Assembly: GCA_018268955.1 (NCBI GenBank) | Contig: JAFDVO010000018.1 | Coordinates: 209,450 to 273,449 of the forward strand | Reading direction: 5' to 3' | Length of the DNA stretch: 64,000 nt | DNA from: Acidobacteriota bacterium | GTDB lineage: Bacteria > Acidobacteriota > Vicinamibacteria > Vicinamibacterales > CAVVIG01 | Shown: piece after piece, positions 16,648 through 25,759 of the stretch | How positions within the stretch are numbered: the stretch's first letter is position 1 | Layout of the letters: every line of letters begins with the position of its first letter | Position numbers and translations under genes: made by a program | The notes under the pieces: generated by a model | The model's database searches: none | Seen by the model: only the letters and a program-made list of their open reading frames with translations | Told to the model about the DNA's origin: nothing

Positions 16648-18159
16648 ATGCGCACATCCCTCGATCTCACCCGCCGCCAACTGCTGGCCGGCGCCGGCGC
16701 GGGCGCGGCAGCCCTCTTCCTCGAGTCCACTGGTGTCCAGGCCCAGACGCCCAGGCCCCAGGGTGCTCGGCCCATCGTCTTTACCCACACCACGGTCGTC
16801 ACCGTCGACGGCCAGATGGATGATGTGGCGCTGGCGGTGGAGAACGGCGTGATTGCCGCCATCGGCCCGACCGAGCAGGTGCAGCCGAGATACCCCAACG
16901 CGGACGTGTACGACGGCCGCGGCAAGGCGCTCTTCCCCGGGCTGATCAACTGCCACGCGCATCTGTCCGCCACCATAGAACGCGGCTTCAACGAGGACTT
17001 CGGCTTCCCGAACAACCTCAAGCTGGCCGTCCAGCCGAACAGCCTGCTCTCGCCCGACGAGCGCGTGCTGATGTCGGTCATCGGGATGATCGAGGCGATG
17101 AAGACCGGGACGACGACGATCATCGAGAACGTCGGCGGCATCGCGCGCGAAGCGAAGGCGATTGCCGATACGGGCCTGCGGTGCGTCTTCGCCGAGTCGT
17201 TCAACGACCGCGAGAACGCCGGCGTGATGTCCGCGGAACTGCTCGTCAAGAGCGAGAAGCCGACCTACTCCGCCCGGCTGCGTGACGAAGGCATGCAGCG
17301 CATCGCCGACCTGCACAGCGCCTGGCACGGGAAGCAGAACGGCCGCATCAGCGTCTTCCCCGCTGTTGCGCATGCAGAGAACTGCTCTGGCGAACTCCTC
17401 CAGGCGATCCGCGGGTTCGCAGAGAAGCACGACCTCGGCTACACGATTCACGCGAACCAGAGCACGTGGGAGGCCGACTACATGGTGAAGTGGCACGGCC
17501 TCCGCCCGATCGAGTACCTCGCCAAGTACGACTTCCTCGGCCCGCGCTTCATCGCCGCACACTGTCGCTACGTCAGCGCGAACGAGATTGCCCTGCTCGG
17601 GCGCTCGCGCACCATCATCTCGCACCAGCCCGGCATGGCCGGAAACCGCGGGGCCAACCCGCCGATTCCCGAGTTGCGTGCCGCCGGCGCCACGATCGCG
17701 ATGGGCACGGACAACAACACGAACGACGTGTTCACGGTGCTGCGCGTCGGCCTGATCACCGAACGCATGCGACGCAACGATGCCACCCCTGGGATCCTGC
17801 CGCAGCCCGAGGACATCTTCGAAGACTGCACCCTCGGCGGCGCCACCGCGGTCCGGCAGCCAAAGGCGATCGGCTCCCTCGAGGTCGGCAAGAAGGCCGA
17901 CCTCATCGTCGTCAACACGCTGAAGCCGCACCTCGTGCCCTCAGGCCGGATCCTTTCGACGTGGATTCACAACGGGCAGCCGTCGGATGTCGAATCGTCC
18001 ATGGTGGACGGCACGTTCGTCATGCGCAACGGCAAGGTGCTGACGGTGGACGAAGCGTCGCTGGTGGCGGAGGCCGACAAGGTCGGACAACGGGTGTGGA
18101 AGCGGGTTGTCGAGGCGGGAGGACCGATTCCGATTCCGGGGCGGTCGCGCAGGCGGTAG
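16648..18159 (+). CDS. exported amidohydrolase (ATZ/TRZ-like, Tat signal)
   Basis: 503 aa metal-dependent deaminase or chlorohydrolase family member. I chose the ATG at 16648 because it begins a twin-arginine signal (TRRQLLAGAGAGAAALFLES). The metal site NCHAHL lies near residue 115, a histidine in AHCRYV near 315, and the catalytic aspartate in MGTDNNTND near 360. C-terminal composite beta-sheet residues (KKADLIVVN) close the fold. The substrate is unknown; relatives act on guanine, S-adenosylhomocysteine or triazines. Tat export implies a cofactor-folded periplasmic enzyme. Confidence 0.85.
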   Translation: MRTSLDLTRRQLLAGAGAGAAALFLESTGVQAQTPRPQGARPIVFTHTTVVTVDGQMDDVALAVENGVIAAIGPTEQVQPRYPNADVYDGRGKALFPGLINCHAHLSATIERGFNEDFGFPNNLKLAVQPNSLLSPDERVLMSVIGMIEAMKTGTTTIIENVGGIAREAKAIADTGLRCVFAESFNDRENAGVMSAELLVKSEKPTYSARLRDEGMQRIADLHSAWHGKQNGRISVFPAVAHAENCSGELLQAIRGFAEKHDLGYTIHANQSTWEADYMVKWHGLRPIEYLAKYDFLGPRFIAAHCRYVSANEIALLGRSRTIISHQPGMAGNRGANPPIPELRAAGATIAMGTDNNTNDVFTVLRVGLITERMRRNDATPGILPQPEDIFEDCTLGGATAVRQPKAIGSLEVGKKADLIVVNTLKPHLVPSGRILSTWIHNGQPSDVESSMVDGTFVMRNGKVLTVDEASLVAEADKVGQRVWKRVVEAGGPIPIPGRSRRR

Positions 18160-18170
18160 AGCGTCGACTG

Positions 18171-18267
18171 AGCCCCACGCGGAGGCCACGGAGATCGCGG
18201 AGTTATCCTGAATGCATCAGGGCTCAGCGTCGTCCGTGTGCTCCGTGGTGGAGAGCGCTGAAACAGG
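18171..18267. repeat. ~100-bp palindromic interspersed element, copy 1
   Basis: Left arm ACGCGGAGGCCACGGAG, right arm CTCCGTGGTGGAG followed by GCTGAAACAG. It lies between the converging amidohydrolase and BON genes. It is the most diverged of the three copies. Confidence 0.7.
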
Positions 18268-18270
18268 GTG

Positions 18271-18612
18271 CTACTTCTTCGCCAGCTTCATCTTGTTCGC
18301 GACCTTGGTGACGCCTTCCTGCTTCATGACGAACTCGGCGATGCGAGCGCGAATCTGCACCGTGGGCACGGTACCCTCGAGCGTCACCACGCCACCGGCG
18401 GCCGTGACGGTCACCGCCTCACTGGCGCTACCGAGATCGGCGTCGGCCTTCAGGGCGGCCTTCACCCTGGCGGCCAGATCGTCGGACTGGGCGGCCACGG
18501 TTCCGGCGTAGGCCGACACCACGGACGCCGGACGGGTGAACTCATGCGCGCTGGCGCCCGCGACACTGGCAACGAGAACACTGGCAAGAACAAACGTGTA
18601 CGTACGTGACAT
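18271..18612 (-). CDS. periplasmic BON-domain protein
   Basis: 113 aa. A signal peptide (FVLASVLVASVAGASA) precedes one BON domain: DDLAARVKAALKAD then VTAAGGVVTLEGTVPT with the conserved glycine hairpin and ending TKVANKMKLAKK. BON domains (as in OsmY) bind membranes or phospholipid and are linked to osmotic stress. AAGGAG precedes the ATG, and a TACGAT -10-like hexamer lies about 35 bases upstream. It is monocistronic. Confidence 0.88.
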   Translation of the reverse strand: MSRTYTFVLASVLVASVAGASAHEFTRPASVVSAYAGTVAAQSDDLAARVKAALKADADLGSASEAVTVTAAGGVVTLEGTVPTVQIRARIAEFVMKQEGVTKVANKMKLAKK

Positions 18613-18690
18613 GAAAACGGATCTCCTTCAGGAATGAGATCCCATCGTAGCGCAGAGCCGATGCCATCGTGAGAAGACCGGCCAAGAACG

Positions 18691-21600
18691 TCAGGCTTGA
18701 CGTACGTCGTGACGCTCGAAATAGAACTGAATGGCCGGCGTCACCACGAGCGACAGGAACATCGACACGACGATGCCGCCGATGACCGCGATGGCGAGCG
18801 GCTGGAGCATCTGAGAGCCGGCGCCGAGTGCGAGCGCGAGGGGCAACATGCCGGCGACCGCCGCGAGCGCCGTCATCATGATCGGCCGAAGGCGTCGGCG
18901 GCCAGCCTGGATGATCGACTCCTCCGCCGGCATCCCGGCGGCGCGGAACTTCTCGTTGGCGTCCAGCAGCAGGATGCCGTTCTTCGCGACGATGCCGATC
19001 ACCATGATGAGACCCATGAAGGACGACACGTTGAATGTCGTTCCGGTGATCAGCAGCGCAACGAAGACGCCGGAGGTGGAGAGCAGCGCAGAGGCCAGGA
19101 TGGCAGCTGGCGGCGTGAACGAGCGGAATTCGAACAGCAGGACGAGGAAGATGAACACGACCGCAAGCACGAGCACCGTGGCCAGGTCGCGAAACGACTT
19201 CTGCTGCTCCTGATAGGTGCCTCCGTACTCGACCCGGATCGACGAGGGCATCTGCAGATCGGCCACCGCCTTCTTGACGGCGGCGATCCCCGTTCCCATG
19301 TCCACGCCTTCGAGCCTGGCGGTCACCTCGACGAGGCGCTGCAGGTTCTCCCGCCGCACCTCGCGCTGCCCTGGCAGTTCGTCGAGCGTGCCGAGGGAGC
19401 CGAGCGTGGCGGTTCCACCGCTGGTGTTCACGACGACGGTGTTGGTCAGCGCCTCGAGCGAGCTGCGCGCTGAATCCGGGTACCGCACCCGCACGGGATA
19501 GGGCCTGTCGTTGATCATCAGCGGCAGCTGCGCGGGCTCGCCGTCGATCATCGCGGTCGCCGCACCCGCGAGTTCGTCCGGCGCCAGTCCAGCACGATCA
19601 ACAGCTTCCGGGTTCATGGTGAAGCGGAACGCAGGCCCGCTCGTCGTGTTGTCGATCCCGTCCTCGACGTCGACGATCGGCGTCTTGCCGCCGATCGTGG
19701 TCTTCTCCAGGGCATCCGCCACCTGTGGCGCCCACGTCGCGAGCAGGTCCGCATCCTGGGAGAACAGCTTCACGACGACCGGCTCCGGAGCTCCGGTCAG
19801 GTCACCGATCATGTCCTGCAGCACCTGCACGAACTCGATGTCGAGCTCCGGCTCGCTGCCGGTTACCTTCGCGCGGACGTCGCTGACGACCTCGTCGACG
19901 CTGCGGGATCGATCACGCTTCAGCTTCACCGCGATGTCGCCGGTGTTCGGTTCGGTCACCGCGGCGAGCCCGAGTTCGAGGCCGGTGCGTCGCGACAGGC
20001 TCTCCACCTCCGGCGTCTGCCGAAGGATTGCCTCGACGCGGCTGAGCACGCGGTTCGTCTCGTCGAGTGAACTCCCCGGCGGCATCACGTAGTCGAGCAC
20101 GAAGCCCCCTTCGTCGAAGGCCGGCAGCAGGTCCGACCCAAGGGAGCTGTAGCAGGCATAGGACGCGGCCACCAGCAGCGCGCAGGCAACGGCCAGCACG
20201 GCGGGCCGGTGCAGTGCGTTGCGCATGATCCGTTCGTAACCGGCCAGGACCACCCGGAAGCGCCCATGGTTGAGGGACGCTTCCTCCGCATCGAGCATGC
20301 GCTGCACCTGCGACGTGGCGGGGTCGGATGACGCGGGGTCCACGCCCTCCGCGTGCACGTGGGATGCGGGTACGTGTGCGGCCTGGTGCCGACGAATCAG
20401 GCGCGTGCCAAGGTTGCTCGTCCATACCAGGGCAAGCACGAGTGACGTGAGGAGCGACACGCTCATCGCGATCGCCAGCGCGCTGAAGAACGTGCCGGTC
20501 ACACCCGTGATGGTGATGAGTGGCAGAAAGACAACGATCGGGGTGAGGGTCGACCCGATCAACGGCACCGTCAGCTCCCGCAGTGCACTGGCCGTGGCCT
20601 GCAGCGGCCCTTCCCCAGCGTCACGGTGCAGGACGATGTTCTCGACGACGACGATCTTGTCGTCGATGACGAGCCCGACGGCTGCCGCGAGGCCACCCAG
20701 CGTCATCAGGTTGAAGCTCTGGCCGAGCACCCGCATCGCGATGAACGTCACGAACATCGTCACCGGCACGACGAGTCCCGTCATCAGGGCGGTGCCCCAG
20801 TCACGCAGGAACAGCCATATCACGAGCCCGGCGAGCAGCAGGCCGACGACGATCGCATCGCGTACGCTCGCCATCGAGTCCTTCACGATGTCGGACTGGT
20901 CGTAGAAGGGCCGGACAAGGACACCGGACGGCAGCGACGCCTGGATTGCCGCCATCTCGGCGTGGACAGCGTCCGCGACGTCGAGCGTGTTGCTGTCCGG
21001 CTGTCGATTGACGCTGAGCAGCACCGCGGGCCGCCCGTCCGCAGTGACAACGGTGTAGACCGGCTCGACCCCGTCGCGCACGGCACCGAGGTCCCGCACG
21101 CGCACGGGCACCGTCCCTGCGTGCTTGACCACAACATCGCCCAGTTCCTCCGGCGAGTGCAGCTGGCCGCTGACGAGCCCGAGGAACAGCTGATGATTGC
21201 GATTCAACAGGCCCGGTGAGTCGATGATGTTCGTGCGGTTGATCGCGCCAACCACGTCCGCAATCGAGGTCCGCGCCCGCAGCATCGAGGCGGGATCCAC
21301 CACGACATGGAACTCCGGACGCTGGCCGCCCTGCACGAGCACGCTGGCCACGCCTGGAAGCCGATTGAGCCGCGGCTTGATCTCCCACGTGGCCAGGTCC
21401 CAGAGCTGCGTTGCCGGCACGGTCCTGGACGTCAGGCTGTAGCCCAGGATCGGGAAGCTCGAGAAGTCCAGCCGGTTGGTGCGGATCTTCGCGGTGGCCG
21501 GCAGCACCGATTGCGCACGCGAGACCGCCGCGTCGACAAGCTGCAGCGTCTCGAGCATGTCGACCTTCCAGTTGAAGAACAGGTCGACTTCGGTCGAGCC

Positions 21601-21879
21601 GCGACCAGTAATCGACCGCACGTTCTCGAGCCCGGGGACGGAGCGCACCGCCTCCTCGAGCGGGCGCGTGACCGACGCTTCCATCTGCTCGATCGGCGTG
21701 ACACCGTTGTCGACGCCGATGATGATGCGCGGGAAGTTGGTCGTCGGGAAGACGGCGACCGGCAGCGTCAGCGCCTCGTAGACGCCAACGACCGCCAGCA
21801 TGCAGACGAAGAAGACGATCGACTTCGAGTGCCGGGCAAACCAGTAGCGCGAGGGATCTTCGACGGATGAGTGCAGCAT
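18691..21879 (-). CDS. RND efflux transporter, inner-membrane pump
   Basis: 1062 aa, 12 predicted membrane segments, proton-driven export across both membranes with the adaptor and channel encoded upstream. The fourth segment carries the paired aspartates (GLVIDDKIVVVEN) of the proton relay, and the tenth has AKNGILLLDANEK with the partner lysine. Periplasmic porter domains are complete. The sequence is nearer the multidrug/HAE group than heavy-metal pumps, since it lacks the CusA single-Asp motif. It is the last gene of a four-gene operon, 19 bases after the adaptor. The substrate is not deducible. Confidence 0.92.
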   Translation of the reverse strand: MLHSSVEDPSRYWFARHSKSIVFFVCMLAVVGVYEALTLPVAVFPTTNFPRIIIGVDNGVTPIEQMEASVTRPLEEAVRSVPGLENVRSITGRGSTEVDLFFNWKVDMLETLQLVDAAVSRAQSVLPATAKIRTNRLDFSSFPILGYSLTSRTVPATQLWDLATWEIKPRLNRLPGVASVLVQGGQRPEFHVVVDPASMLRARTSIADVVGAINRTNIIDSPGLLNRNHQLFLGLVSGQLHSPEELGDVVVKHAGTVPVRVRDLGAVRDGVEPVYTVVTADGRPAVLLSVNRQPDSNTLDVADAVHAEMAAIQASLPSGVLVRPFYDQSDIVKDSMASVRDAIVVGLLLAGLVIWLFLRDWGTALMTGLVVPVTMFVTFIAMRVLGQSFNLMTLGGLAAAVGLVIDDKIVVVENIVLHRDAGEGPLQATASALRELTVPLIGSTLTPIVVFLPLITITGVTGTFFSALAIAMSVSLLTSLVLALVWTSNLGTRLIRRHQAAHVPASHVHAEGVDPASSDPATSQVQRMLDAEEASLNHGRFRVVLAGYERIMRNALHRPAVLAVACALLVAASYACYSSLGSDLLPAFDEGGFVLDYVMPPGSSLDETNRVLSRVEAILRQTPEVESLSRRTGLELGLAAVTEPNTGDIAVKLKRDRSRSVDEVVSDVRAKVTGSEPELDIEFVQVLQDMIGDLTGAPEPVVVKLFSQDADLLATWAPQVADALEKTTIGGKTPIVDVEDGIDNTTSGPAFRFTMNPEAVDRAGLAPDELAGAATAMIDGEPAQLPLMINDRPYPVRVRYPDSARSSLEALTNTVVVNTSGGTATLGSLGTLDELPGQREVRRENLQRLVEVTARLEGVDMGTGIAAVKKAVADLQMPSSIRVEYGGTYQEQQKSFRDLATVLVLAVVFIFLVLLFEFRSFTPPAAILASALLSTSGVFVALLITGTTFNVSSFMGLIMVIGIVAKNGILLLDANEKFRAAGMPAEESIIQAGRRRLRPIMMTALAAVAGMLPLALALGAGSQMLQPLAIAVIGGIVVSMFLSLVVTPAIQFYFERHDVRQA

Positions 21880-21898
21880 GGCGCGTCGGCTCCGCAGA

Positions 21899-23176
21899 CT
21901 AGGTCTCGTCCGGGTCTTCGTCCTCTTCCTTCGGAGGCGCCACCTTCACGGTGACCTTGTCACGGACCTCGTCGTCGAGCTTGAAGATCTCGTACGCGCC
22001 GGTGGTCGCCACACGCTGCCCGTTCTCGAGCCCCTCGGTCACCTCGGCGTTGCCGCTATCGCGCACGCCCACGGTGATCTTGCGCAGGTGCGGCCTGTTC
22101 TCGTTGTCGATGACGATGACGAACGTGCTGCCGGTGGAGGCGGTGAGCACCGCCGCCTCCGGGATGACGAGCGCGTTCGCCACCGTCCGGGCGATCAGCT
22201 CCACCCGCACGGTCGCTCCGGCGCGCAGCTTACCGTCCGTGTTCTCGGCCTGCGCCCACACTTCGACGGTGGTGCCGCCAGGATCCAGCGCAGGGCTGAT
22301 CTGCGTCACCGTCGCGTCGACAGGCACGCCGTCGGGGCCGATGATATGCGCAGCGTTGCCAACGGCGAGTCGCGCCACATCCGCCTGCGCGACGTGAGCC
22401 CTGGCCACCATCTGCGACACATCCATGACCGTGACGACCGGCGCACCAGACGGCGCCGACTCGCCCGGATAGAACGGCAGGTCGGTGACAACGCCGTCGA
22501 TCGGACTCGTGATCCGCGTGTAGCCCAGTTGGGCCTGCGCGGCCTGATCCCTCGCTCGGGCGGCCTCCCGCTGTGCGGCCGCTGCCTTGAGTTCCTGGTC
22601 ATGCCCGAAGCTCTGGAGATCCTCCAGGCGCTTCCTTGCTGATTCGTAGCTGGCGCGAGCCTGGCTGAGCGCCACCTGTGCGTCGTTGACGTCCTTCTGC
22701 GCAATCGCGCCTTCCTTGAAGAGCGCCTGCCTGTTGTTGAACGCGGCCTGCGCGGCGTCGAGCGCATCCTTCCCGGCGCGCACGTCGAGCTCGGCTTTCT
22801 GGAGTTCCTGCGGGACGGCGCCACGCGCGGTCGTCTCGTATGTGGCATCCGCGAGCTGCGCGGACGCGCGGCTCTCGGCGGCAGCCCCGGCCAGATCCCG
22901 GCTCTCGAGTTCCAGCAGCAGCTGCCCGGCCTTCACCCTCGAACCCTTCTGCACGTGCAGCACGCGAACCGGCGCGGTGACCTTCGGCACGATGGCCGCC
23001 TGCTGTTTCGGAAAGAGCACGGCATCGGTCCTGACGGTCTGCTGGATGGACGAGAGGAGCACGGGGGCGACGTCAACAGTCATCACCGGTGGCGCCTCGG
23101 CCTCCTCCTGCTGACGGCACGCGCCGCTGGCCAGCACGGCGACCGCCAGGCCTGTCGCGAGAACGGTTGCACGCAT
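21899..23176 (-). CDS. RND periplasmic adaptor lipoprotein (MFP/HlyD family)
   Basis: 425 aa. Start at 23176 chosen because it gives a lipoprotein signal with lipobox LASGAC near residue 17; the longer frame would translate an interspersed repeat. Order: N-terminal beta strand and lipoyl half (VTAPVRVLHVQKGSRVKAGQ), a long alpha-helical hairpin about residues 90-200 rich in Ala/Gln, second lipoyl half (YTRITSPIDGVVTDLPFYPGE), beta-barrel, and a membrane-proximal domain ending in an acidic tail (PPKEEDEDPDET). It bridges the RND pump and the outer-membrane channel encoded beside it. Confidence 0.92.
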   Translation of the reverse strand: MRATVLATGLAVAVLASGACRQQEEAEAPPVMTVDVAPVLLSSIQQTVRTDAVLFPKQQAAIVPKVTAPVRVLHVQKGSRVKAGQLLLELESRDLAGAAAESRASAQLADATYETTARGAVPQELQKAELDVRAGKDALDAAQAAFNNRQALFKEGAIAQKDVNDAQVALSQARASYESARKRLEDLQSFGHDQELKAAAAQREAARARDQAAQAQLGYTRITSPIDGVVTDLPFYPGESAPSGAPVVTVMDVSQMVARAHVAQADVARLAVGNAAHIIGPDGVPVDATVTQISPALDPGGTTVEVWAQAENTDGKLRAGATVRVELIARTVANALVIPEAAVLTASTGSTFVIVIDNENRPHLRKITVGVRDSGNAEVTEGLENGQRVATTGAYEIFKLDDEVRDKVTVKVAPPKEEDEDPDET

Positions 23177-23181
23177 CTTTA

Positions 23182-23302
23182 GAGCCTGTTCCGAAAAGCT
23201 CCACCACGGAGGCCGCTGGGAAAACGGAGCTACGCGGTTGCCAATAGATTCTCGGCGACCTCCGCGTATTCCGCGGTGGCGCTCTTGTATCTTGAAACGC
23301 AC
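23182..23302. repeat. ~100-bp palindromic interspersed element, copy 2 (inverted)
   Basis: Lies inside the efflux operon between channel and adaptor genes. On the minus strand it reads GCGCCACCGCGGA ... GGCCTCCGTGGTGGAGC, aligning well with copy 3 in reversed orientation, including the outer GTTTC/GAAAC bases. Confidence 0.75.
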
Positions 23303-23304
23303 TC

Positions 23305-24696
23305 TTAGAAGGTTCCAGTCAGGGTCTGGAGTTCAGCCATGGCCACCCGATACCGCGCCCCCGCATCGTCGAACGCGTTGCGCGCGGTGACCAGCGTGTT
23401 CTGCGCGTCGACGACCTCGAGCGCCGTCGATTCGCCGGCGGTGTAGCGAAGGGTGGTGAGGCGCAGGCTCTCTGCGGCGAGGTCCGCGACCTCGCGGGCG
23501 TTGTCGACCGCCGCACGTGCGACGAGCGCCTCGTTGTACAGGCCGTAGAGGCGGGCGAACGCCTCGCGCTGCGCCTGTGTGAGGGTGACCTGCGCGGCGC
23601 GCGTGCGGACCTGCGTCTGTCGCAGGCGGCTGCGCAACCCTCCCCAGTCCCACACTGGGACAGTCAGGTTGGCGGTGATGGCGTACCCGAGGTTCGGGAG
23701 GACCCCCAGTTCCGGCTGCGCCGCAATGCGGCTGTGCAGGGCGAACTCATTCGCCTCGATCCCGTAGTCCCCCTCGAGGGAGACGGTTGGCAGGAACGCG
23801 AACCGGGCAGTGCGGACATCCTGTCGTGCCGCGTCCAGTGACGCTCTGGCGGCTCGAACATCCATGTTGTTGCTCGCGGCCAGGTCGTTGACCTGGTCGA
23901 ACGTCGGCAGCGCCGGCGGACTCGCCAGGTCATCGACGACGGTGAAGTTCTCACTGAATGTTGGCGACACGAGGACGGCCAGCGCGAGCCGTGCAGCGTC
24001 GACGGCGAGCGTCGCCTCCTGAAAGGCCTGTGTGAGCTGGCGGCTCTGGATATCGGCCTTGATGACGTCGCTCATCGCGACCTGCCCGAGCCGCTGCTGC
24101 TGGCGGGCCACGTCGAGGAACCGTGCGGCGGTCGCCGCTGCCGTCTGCGCGGTCGCGAACCGCCGCTGGGCCGTGATGAGCGCGTAGTAGCTGCGGGTGA
24201 CCGTGACCGCCAGCCCGCGCCTGGCGATTTCCGCTTGTGCCGCGCTCGCCGCCTCGAGCGCACGTGCACGCTGGAGCGGGGTCGCCGTCAGGACCGCTGG
24301 CGACAGGTCCTGCCGCACGACGCCCCAGGCGCGATACATGCGTACGCCGTCCATGGAGACGAAGCGGCCGTTCGGGTTCACGCCGTTCGCCTGGTTTCCA
24401 ATGAACTGCGTTGTCCCACTGACCGCCGGGAGCAGCCCCGCCCGTGCCTGCACGCGGTCTTCGCGCGCGCTCAGCGAATCCGCCACGGCTGTCTGGAACG
24501 ACGCGTCATTCTCCCGTGCGCGGTCGAGCGCGTCAGCCAGCGTCAGCATGGCCGGAGGCGCGCCGGGCCCCTGCGGCTGCGCGAGCGCAGGCGTGGCGGG
24601 CGGTTGCGGCGGACCCGCCGCTGGCGACTGCGCCGACACGGGGCACACCGCCGCGGCGGCCAGCACGACACTCAGACAGGTGCGACGGACATGCAT
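23305..24696 (-). CDS. TolC-like outer-membrane efflux channel
   Basis: 463 aa. The signal peptide ends at PVSAQ; a Pro/Ala/Gln-rich stretch (residues ~24-48) precedes two internally similar OEP domains of long helices, e.g. LTLADALDRARENDASFQ and ALVARAAVDNAREVADLAAE. The final residues TLRYTAGESTALEVVDAQNT are the typical end of the second repeat. It provides the outer-membrane exit for the RND pump of this operon. Two bases separate it from the upstream propeller gene. Confidence 0.9.
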   Translation of the reverse strand: MHVRRTCLSVVLAAAAVCPVSAQSPAAGPPQPPATPALAQPQGPGAPPAMLTLADALDRARENDASFQTAVADSLSAREDRVQARAGLLPAVSGTTQFIGNQANGVNPNGRFVSMDGVRMYRAWGVVRQDLSPAVLTATPLQRARALEAASAAQAEIARRGLAVTVTRSYYALITAQRRFATAQTAAATAARFLDVARQQQRLGQVAMSDVIKADIQSRQLTQAFQEATLAVDAARLALAVLVSPTFSENFTVVDDLASPPALPTFDQVNDLAASNNMDVRAARASLDAARQDVRTARFAFLPTVSLEGDYGIEANEFALHSRIAAQPELGVLPNLGYAITANLTVPVWDWGGLRSRLRQTQVRTRAAQVTLTQAQREAFARLYGLYNEALVARAAVDNAREVADLAAESLRLTTLRYTAGESTALEVVDAQNTLVTARNAFDDAGARYRVAMAELQTLTGTF

Positions 24697-24698
24697 GG

Positions 24699-25697
24699 CT
24701 ATTTCCCGACCACCAGCACCTTGAAGGAATCAGGGAGGAAGCTCGGACGCGCGCCGGCCGCGCCAGGCGCTGTCCGAGCGGTCGGGAGGAAGAGCTTGTG
24801 GCTCTTCTCATCCACCGCAATCGTGCGCGCGCCACGCTCGGTCGCGATGTTCTCGACCACCTCGTACTTGCCAGCGGACTGCTGGACGATGGTAAGCGTC
24901 CCATCGCCGTTCGAGCTGTACGCGAAGCCGGTGCCAGGGTCGAACGCCACGCCGTCCGACCCGGCGCCGATGGCTGGCGTCGCGAGGACCTTGCCGCTGT
25001 CCGGATCGGAGATCGCCATCAGGCGATTGGCGCACACCGAGAAGAGCCGGCGGTTTCTCGTGTCGATCGCGAGTCCCGACGGCTCCTGGCACGGGGCCAG
25101 CGAGTACTTCTTCGTGACCGTTGCCTTCGCGGCATCGATCTCGACGATCTCGCTCGTGTCCTCGATGTTGACGTAGACCCTGCCCTTGCCGTCGGCGACC
25201 GAGAATTCAGGCTTGCCGGGCAGCGGGATCGTCGCCGCCACTGTGCCGCTCTTCGCATCGATCGCGGTGGCGTTCTTCGAGCGTCCGTTGAAGGCGAACA
25301 CGCGGCCCGACGCCGCGTCGTAACGGATCGAGTCCGGATTCTCTCCCGTTGCCGCCGTCCCGACGGCCTTCAGCGTCCTCAGGTCGACGATCGTGACGGT
25401 GTTCGATCGGCCGTTGCTGATGAACCCTCGATTCAGCTCTGGCGCGAGGGCGATGCCGTGAACCCCCGGCGTGTCGGGGATGTCACCGACCACCGTCCCG
25501 GCGTCGATGTCGAGGACCGCCACGTGGGTCGCATGCGAGACGTACAGGCGACGCGACGCCGGATCGACGGTGAGGTAGTCCCACCCGCCTTCTCCGCCGA
25601 CCTTGATCTCGCCCAGCAGGTGGTAGCCCGTGCTCGCCGCCTGCAGCAGTGGTGCCGCCAGGAGCGCGCCGACGAGACAGATTCCAAACTTGCGCAT
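24699..25697 (-). CDS. secreted YncE-like beta-propeller protein
   Basis: 332 aa from ATG 25697 with GGAGG upstream; a signal peptide (FGICLVGALLAAPLLQA) follows. The body is a seven-bladed YVTN-type propeller with repeats such as YLTVDPASRRLYVSHATHV, SIRYDAASGRVFAFNGRS and GLAIDTRNRRLFSVCANR. No enzymatic motif. In this clade such propellers often lead RND operons. Here it is the first gene, followed by channel, adaptor and pump, so it may be a periplasmic accessory. Confidence 0.87.
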   Translation of the reverse strand: MRKFGICLVGALLAAPLLQAASTGYHLLGEIKVGGEGGWDYLTVDPASRRLYVSHATHVAVLDIDAGTVVGDIPDTPGVHGIALAPELNRGFISNGRSNTVTIVDLRTLKAVGTAATGENPDSIRYDAASGRVFAFNGRSKNATAIDAKSGTVAATIPLPGKPEFSVADGKGRVYVNIEDTSEIVEIDAAKATVTKKYSLAPCQEPSGLAIDTRNRRLFSVCANRLMAISDPDSGKVLATPAIGAGSDGVAFDPGTGFAYSSNGDGTLTIVQQSAGKYEVVENIATERGARTIAVDEKSHKLFLPTARTAPGAAGARPSFLPDSFKVLVVGK

Positions 25698-25716
25698 GCA
25701 GTCCTCCTGGGGAGGC

Positions 25717-25746
25717 ACTATACGCACGCACACCGTTAGGGAACAA
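25717..25746 (-). promoter_or_regulatory. promoter of the propeller-RND efflux operon
   Basis: Minus strand TTGTTC (25746-25741), 18-base spacer, TATAGT (25722-25717). It lies about 20 bases upstream of the ATG and leaves room for the GGAGG site. Confidence 0.6.
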
Positions 25747-25759
25747 TGCCGCGTCGCCG

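Noticed and set aside
16253..16852. Extra gene before the amidohydrolase
   Set aside because: The frames contain no motif, start without a ribosome-binding site, and overlap the Tat signal in another frame.
21899..23302. Longer N-terminus for the RND adaptor
   Set aside because: The additional 42 codons are translation of the interspersed repeat; the lipoprotein signal starts at 23176.
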